Origin: Rubrimonas cliftonensis
Lineage (GTDB): Bacteria > Pseudomonadota > Alphaproteobacteria > Rhodobacterales > Rhodobacteraceae
Length of the DNA: 64,000 bases
Assembly (NCBI RefSeq): GCF_900107585.1
Contig: NZ_FNQM01000014.1
Coordinates: 1-64,000 of the forward strand
Direction of reading: 5' to 3'
Under the pieces are notes generated by a model. That model was not told where the DNA came from. It made no database searches and saw only the letters and a list, made by a program, of their open reading frames with translations. The stretch's first letter is position 1; every line of letters begins with the position of its first letter. Made by a program: the position numbers and the translations under genes. Positions 60,501 to 64,000 of this stretch are shown piece after piece.

Positions 60501-63500
60501 GGGTCGTCGACCGTCACGGCCACGTCGAGCGTCGGGTTCGCCGCCGCGTCGAGGGTCTGGCCGGCCTTCAGGAACAGCGCGTCGCCGATGATCTCGAACA
60601 GCGCCGCGTCGGCGCCGGTGAGCCCGAGCACGTTCGTTCCCAGCCCGTCATCCGCCACCGAGATGTCGGCGATTCGTGTCGCCACGGAAGCGCCGCCGGC
60701 GACTTCGGAGACAATCGCCGCAAGGCTCACCGCCGTGGGCGCGAGGTTGACGGGTTCCGCCTCGTCGTCCTCGGTCACGACGCCGGTGGCGGCGGCGGCG
60801 GCGATCTCGACCGTCTCGCCGCCGGCGCTGACCGCGCCGGTCAGCGTGACGTTCACCACGTCGTCGCCGTTCTCCACGTCGTCGCGCGGCACGTCCACGC
60901 GCAGCACGCCGGCGCCGCCGGTGAACGCCACCGACTGCGTCAGCCCGGTCTGGCCGAGCGCGTCATGGGTGACCGTGAGGGCGCCGGTGAAGCTCTCCGT
61001 CGCGGTGAGGCCGAATTCTAGCGTGGCGACGCCGAGATCGCCGCCCTCGGAGATGGTCGGCGCGTCCGTGATGGACAGGGCGATGGGGACGACGGCCTCC
61101 GTGACGATGAAGTTCAGCGTGGCGGTGCTGGCCATCCCGCCCTGGTTCAACCAGACGGTGTAGGCCCCGGCCGGCAGCGGAGCGTCGAAGCCGATGAAGG
61201 CGACCCCCTGCTCCTCCCCGTCGCCCAGCGCGGGGAGGATGTCGTCGCCGACCAGGCCGCCATTGTAGACGAGGCCGCCGAGCAACTCGCCCGCGCCCTC
61301 GAAGCTGGTCGGGTCCGTCGTCACGACCGTCCCGGCCTGGATGCCGATGAAGCCCTGCGGCAGACCGCTTTCCGCGGTCTCGAAGCCCTGCAGCACCAGC
61401 CGCGACAGCGCCTGGCCCTCGGGCACGGTGAAGGTGACGTAGTCGCGGTCGCGCCCGCCGGGCTCGCCGTCGCCCTGTTGCGTGGCGACGATGAGGTTGT
61501 CGCCCGGCAGCAGCGCGCCGATGTCCGTCGGCGCGCCGCCGGTGTCGGCGAAGTCGCCGACGGCGACCCCTCGCACGGCGTCAGGCGCCGCCGCTGGCGC
61601 CTCGACGAAGCCCGGCGAGGACAGGCGCAGGAAGTTCCACGAGGCGGTGAAGTCGTCGAGCGCGGTGCTGATGAAGTCCGTCGAGGTGACGCCGACATCG
61701 ATCCGCCCGGTCGCCAGCGCCGCCGCAAGCGGCGCCGGAATGGCCAGCGGCGCGGCGGTCAGGAAGCCCGGCGTCGCCTCGGGCCGCACGCCGCCGAGAA
61801 TCGCGCCGCTTGCGTCGAACAGGGTGACGATCTGGCCGACGGCGCCTTCCGCGCGGTCGATGGCGATCGACAACTCCACGCGCGCGATGTCGAACAGCTC
61901 GAAGGGCGCGGCGGCGGCCGAGGAGATCGACGCGATGCCGAGGGTCTGGCTGAGCCCGCCGCCCGCCGTCCAGAGCTGCACGGCGTTGCCGCCGACGCCG
62001 CCGAAGATCAGCTTGACGAACTGACCCCCGCCCTGCGCCACCGCGTCGTCCGTGGTGGCGAACACGATGCCCTGCTGCGCATAGTTCTGGATGACGCCGG
62101 TCTCGACGCCTCGCGACGTCAGGAAGGCCTCGGTGAACGGGTTGTCGAACCGCGTGGTCAGGTAGAGCCGGCTCAGCGCCGGGTCCGAGACGTCGACCTG
62201 CCTGACGAAGTCGTTCTTGCTGTCGGTCTGACCGCCCTGAGACAGGTCGCCGTCGGACGTCACGACCGTCAGCCTGCCGTCCGTGACCGCGACCGGAACG
62301 GAGACGTCGCGGGCGCCGTCGCCGCCGAGAAGCCCGTCGAAACCGCCCGTGACGAGAGGATCGCCAGCGGTCTCGAAATCCAGTTCGAGGATCGTTCCGC
62401 CCGCCGGCACGCCCGGCGAGCCGTCCTGCAGGACGAAGCCGCGCTCGGCCGCCGCGCTGGCGTTGCCCGCGGCGTCCGCGTAGGCCCCGGCCGCGACGGC
62501 GACCTGGCCGGCGCCGTTCGGCCAGGCGCCGCCGGGCGCAGTCAGCGTGTAGGTGAGCGTGGCCGTCCTGGCGTCGTCCGACAGCGCCACAGCCGGCGCC
62601 GAAACCGTCTCCGGCGCGATGGCGGTGAAGATGAGCTCGGCCCCGGTCAGCGCGTCGAAGGCGGCGGCGTCGAAGCCGGTCTCATCGGTCACAACCACGG
62701 TCAAGATGCGCGGGCCGCCCTGCGCGCCGGGCGTGTCGCCGAGCGTGATCGACTGGATCACGGGCGCGATGGCGTCGGGCGCCTCGCCCGCCCGCCAGAC
62801 CGCCAGACCGCTGATCTTCGCCTGATCAACGGAGGCGTCGAACGCGATGTTCAGGACGCCGTCGGTGACGGTGGCCGCGTAGGTCATGATGATTTCGGCC
62901 GTCACGCCGCCGGCGGCCGCGATGACGTCGAAGTTCTGCTCGACCAGCGCATCCTCGATGAAGATGTCGAACACGCGCTTGCCGGGCACGGCGTTCGCGG
63001 CGCTGGTCGCGACGCCGTGATAGATCTCGGCGAAGATGAGGTCGATCAGATAGACGCCGTCCGCCGCGGGAATGGCGTAGCCCCACTTGCCGGCATCGAT
63101 CGCCGTCCGCTCGGTCCGGTGCAGCAGGTCGAGGTCGGTGCCGGGAAAGTCGATCGTGGCGACTGCCGAGTTCGTATAGCTGTTGGACTCGACCCCGGTG
63201 AGGTACTGGGCCGCGCCGCCGGCGCCCGCATCGGACAGGAAGTCGACCGTCTGCTCGCGCAGCCTCGCCGCCAGAAGATCGCCGCCGCCGGCGCTGATGG
63301 CGACCAGGGGCGTCAGTTTCGGCGCGGCGGCGATCTCGACGCCCTCGGCGGTCTGGCTGAAGCTGAAGCGCGCCGGCCCGTCGGCGGGCGCGAACCCGTC
63401 GAAACCGGCGCCCGAGAAGGTGATCGTCGCGAGACCGTTGATCGTCAGCCGCGCGGGGCCGCCGGCATAGGAGACGTCGATCCCGCCGAGCGTCGCGCCC

Positions 63501-64000
63501 TCGATCAGCAGCCTGTCGTCGGGGGAGAAATCGGTGATCTCGTCGCCGGCGAGCTGCGAGAGCGCGCCGCGGACCACGTCCTTGCCGGCGCCGGTGGCGA
63601 TGGTGTTGGCCCCGGTCCCGACGCGGATCACGTTGTCGAGCCCGTTGCCGGTGAAGGCGTAGTCGGCGGTCGAGCCGGTCCCGTCGAAATTCTCGACATC
63701 ATCGGCGAGGGGGGCGAGCGCCGTGTCGGTCCCGGTGTAGACCACCGTATCGACGTTGGGCGAGCCGCTCCCGCCGACTTCCCCGGCGGTGGCGGCGCCG
63801 ATCTCGTTGCCGAAAGCCTCGATGGCGAGCCTGTCGAAGTCGATGGCGGCGAGTTCGGCGCCCGGCGAGGTCTCCGCGAGAAAGCCGAAGGCGGCGCCGG
63901 AACCCTGCTCCGCCGCGCCGCCGCCGATGCCGTGCGCGCCCGTCAGCACGTCGCGCAGCACCCCGGCCGGCAGGACGAAGCCGCCGAGATCGATATCCGT
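57587..64000 (-). CDS. Very large surface protein, RTX-like, malectin and C-type lectin domains (5' end outside window)
   Basis: At least 2137 residues; the frame stays open to the right edge (TDIDLGGFVLP... before the first GTG), so the N-terminus is missing. In order toward the C-end: an RTX-like repeat patch (NVIRVGTGANTIATGAGKDVV); a malectin-like domain (about 63300-62800); bacterial Ig/Big-type and beta-sandwich regions; a Calx-beta-like domain (about 61090-60760); a cadherin-like segment (60760-60430); a malectin domain starting VVLRINAFG (about 60420-59900); a LamG-like domain (58420-57980); and a C-terminal C-type lectin domain with WLGFND, EPNN and WDD. Such architectures bind sugars outside the cell. 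The secretion route is not visible; type I is possible. Confidence 0.85.
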   Translation of the reverse strand, partial: TDIDLGGFVLPAGVLRDVLTGAHGIGGGAAEQGSGAAFGFLAETSPGAELAAIDFDRLAIEAFGNEIGAATAGEVGGSGSPNVDTVVYTGTDTALAPLADDVENFDGTGSTADYAFTGNGLDNVIRVGTGANTIATGAGKDVVRGALSQLAGDEITDFSPDDRLLIEGATLGGIDVSYAGGPARLTINGLATITFSGAGFDGFAPADGPARFSFSQTAEGVEIAAAPKLTPLVAISAGGGDLLAARLREQTVDFLSDAGAGGAAQYLTGVESNSYTNSAVATIDFPGTDLDLLHRTERTAIDAGKWGYAIPAADGVYLIDLIFAEIYHGVATSAANAVPGKRVFDIFIEDALVEQNFDVIAAAGGVTAEIIMTYAATVTDGVLNIAFDASVDQAKISGLAVWRAGEAPDAIAPVIQSITLGDTPGAQGGPRILTVVVTDETGFDAAAFDALTGAELIFTAIAPETVSAPAVALSDDARTATLTYTLTAPGGAWPNGAGQVAVAAGAYADAAGNASAAAERGFVLQDGSPGVPAGGTILELDFETAGDPLVTGGFDGLLGGDGARDVSVPVAVTDGRLTVVTSDGDLSQGGQTDSKNDFVRQVDVSDPALSRLYLTTRFDNPFTEAFLTSRGVETGVIQNYAQQGIVFATTDDAVAQGGGQFVKLIFGGVGGNAVQLWTAGGGLSQTLGIASISSAAAAPFELFDIARVELSIAIDRAEGAVGQIVTLFDASGAILGGVRPEATPGFLTAAPLAIPAPLAAALATGRIDVGVTSTDFISTALDDFTASWNFLRLSSPGFVEAPAAAPDAVRGVAVGDFADTGGAPTDIGALLPGDNLIVATQQGDGEPGGRDRDYVTFTVPEGQALSRLVLQGFETAESGLPQGFIGIQAGTVVTTDPTSFEGAGELLGGLVYNGGLVGDDILPALGDGEEQGVAFIGFDAPLPAGAYTVWLNQGGMASTATLNFIVTEAVVPIALSITDAPTISEGGDLGVATLEFGLTATESFTGALTVTHDALGQTGLTQSVAFTGGAGVLRVDVPRDDVENGDDVVNVTLTGAVSAGGETVEIAAAAATGVVTEDDEAEPVNLAPTAVSLAAIVSEVAGGASVATRIADISVADDGLGTNVLGLTGADAALFEIIGDALFLKAGQTLDAAANPTLDVAVTVDDPSVGQTPDAVSAPLSIAVSEAGGQEVVLRINAFGPTVAATDGGPDWRSDNGAGSPWLATTNNRGDAPAAGYAGAAGAIPPGVPESVLDTARSSNAAFSYDIPVADIGGAGVFRVDLYVAELYGPGQGAAFRVFDATLEGETPAAFDNITPGAAYGADVGVLSAEVEVTDGVLNIGFTQDLVEGYQNPIVNAIQVARLGGPIADTQGPSATMTLTGPVEADSPLLVALALEDASGVDQTTLGAEDLRLEVDGAAVAAAVGFRGFAGGVASYEIAAPAGGWADGADLVVTLPEGEIADLAAARNVNAMVSATLTVAVDGAPPAQGNAEAAFAAQDDLDTGASYGPDAVGAAALRIMAGVGSVASSNFGAGSFKVENIGSKKISAIFIDVTTALYQDSVFDPDGRGGDSATKPWAVNDAGGTGGYVSGTGYFLPGQAPIPNSGGSGGDSNGGFKGAMIKFDAAVDGGFQPGEIVGFSGDMDPNSIAGMSKVTVDGGATQGWDVGGISGHELIGSRFTVLFDDGAAASGQLISDKSNAGAIAVASEGLAGAEVALAVNGAPEGGVGVYGGARPSVIVTGDPGQLVRITMTRGLDPVTNTTNGVDALVAQRLARYDFQASNAFDEQSFDVTLGAEGAFDASALFDYGAASGTGKGGFPGDATAPIGFVAAAIGVIGGAVAALGPVTAPIYLVNIGGPVADEPAPPALAFVAEATVRFDDLGGGVWQRVFDYGDGPNSNNIWLGQAAGGDAMRFEMLDGATKYFIDAVEGLIQGETARWTAQITTEGLMQLFKNGELVAEGGGVAPPEAPRLNKFVAKSNWGGDTPLIGEVLSIRVDENGDGPDIAFGGSRYELGTTGLTWEAARTEADLKGGKIVEIESAAENSFIFETFGGDQNPIWLGFNDLATEGQFADSDGDPMIYSNWLPGEPNNYNNQDYAAMASSTGQWDDKSNGGGYFFDNGWIGGKLHRLVIEYELG

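Overview
The window reads as chromosome of a high-GC alphaproteobacterium, most likely Rhodobacterales or a close relative. Pointers are the strong G/C bias at third codon positions, the rpoH - RluA-type pseudouridine synthase - DUF6476 neighbourhood, glcDEF, a Liv-type ABC system with CoA ligases, and densely packed genes with 1-4 bp overlaps. These calls come from reading the sequence; no database search was run.

Layout. 0.4-12.1 kb (minus): a four-gene, translationally coupled periplasmic operon with a 2653-residue multicopper oxidase, a beta-propeller protein, an SCO copper chaperone and a c-type cytochrome fused to a binding-protein-like domain. It resembles the McoA/MnxG class of giant oxidases (candidate Mn(II) or other metal oxidation). 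12.1-15 kb: a promoter region rich in dyads, a lipoprotein plus secreted partner of unknown function, and a decayed stretch. 14.9-16.7 kb (minus): a second SCO protein coupled to two secreted Cys proteins that look like diverged copies of each other. 16.8-24 kb (plus): a cobalamin riboswitch, btuB, cobD, then DUF1636-btuF-btuC-btuD, with an antiparallel nitrilase-family gene between the two blocks. 24-28.8 kb (minus): comM and a TerY-type phospho-signalling triad (vWA protein, PP2C phosphatase, membrane kinase). 28.9-33.9 kb: a Tat-exported metallo-beta-lactamase-fold protein, a peroxiredoxin-like gene divergent from an AraC regulator, a DUF1194 protein, and an acetylpolyamine amidohydrolase coupled to a ParA-type ATPase.

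33.9-43.5 kb (minus): a nine-gene organic-acid uptake and activation operon: acyl-CoA ligase, livG, an ADP-ribosylglycohydrolase-like gene, livH, a 37-residue membrane peptide, livM, a binding protein, livF and a PaaK-like ligase. 43.7-49.6 kb: a small secreted protein, an Hsp20 chaperone, a trypsin-like protease and glycolate oxidase glcDEF. 49.8-54.5 kb: a PAS histidine kinase, rpoH, a pseudouridine synthase, DUF6476 and a universal stress protein.

54.5-57.6 kb: tRNA-Glu(CUC) with its own promoter, followed by a small degraded integrative element (broken tyrosine recombinase, phage-like genes, a repressor-type operator). 57.6 kb to the right edge (minus): the 3' part of a gene for a very large surface protein with RTX-like, malectin-like, Calx-beta/cadherin-like, LamG-like and C-type lectin domains. 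It runs off the window.

The most distinctive content is the giant oxidase operon, the SCO plus paired Cys-protein module, the ADP-ribosylglycohydrolase and membrane microprotein inside the Liv operon, and the malectin/lectin surface protein.
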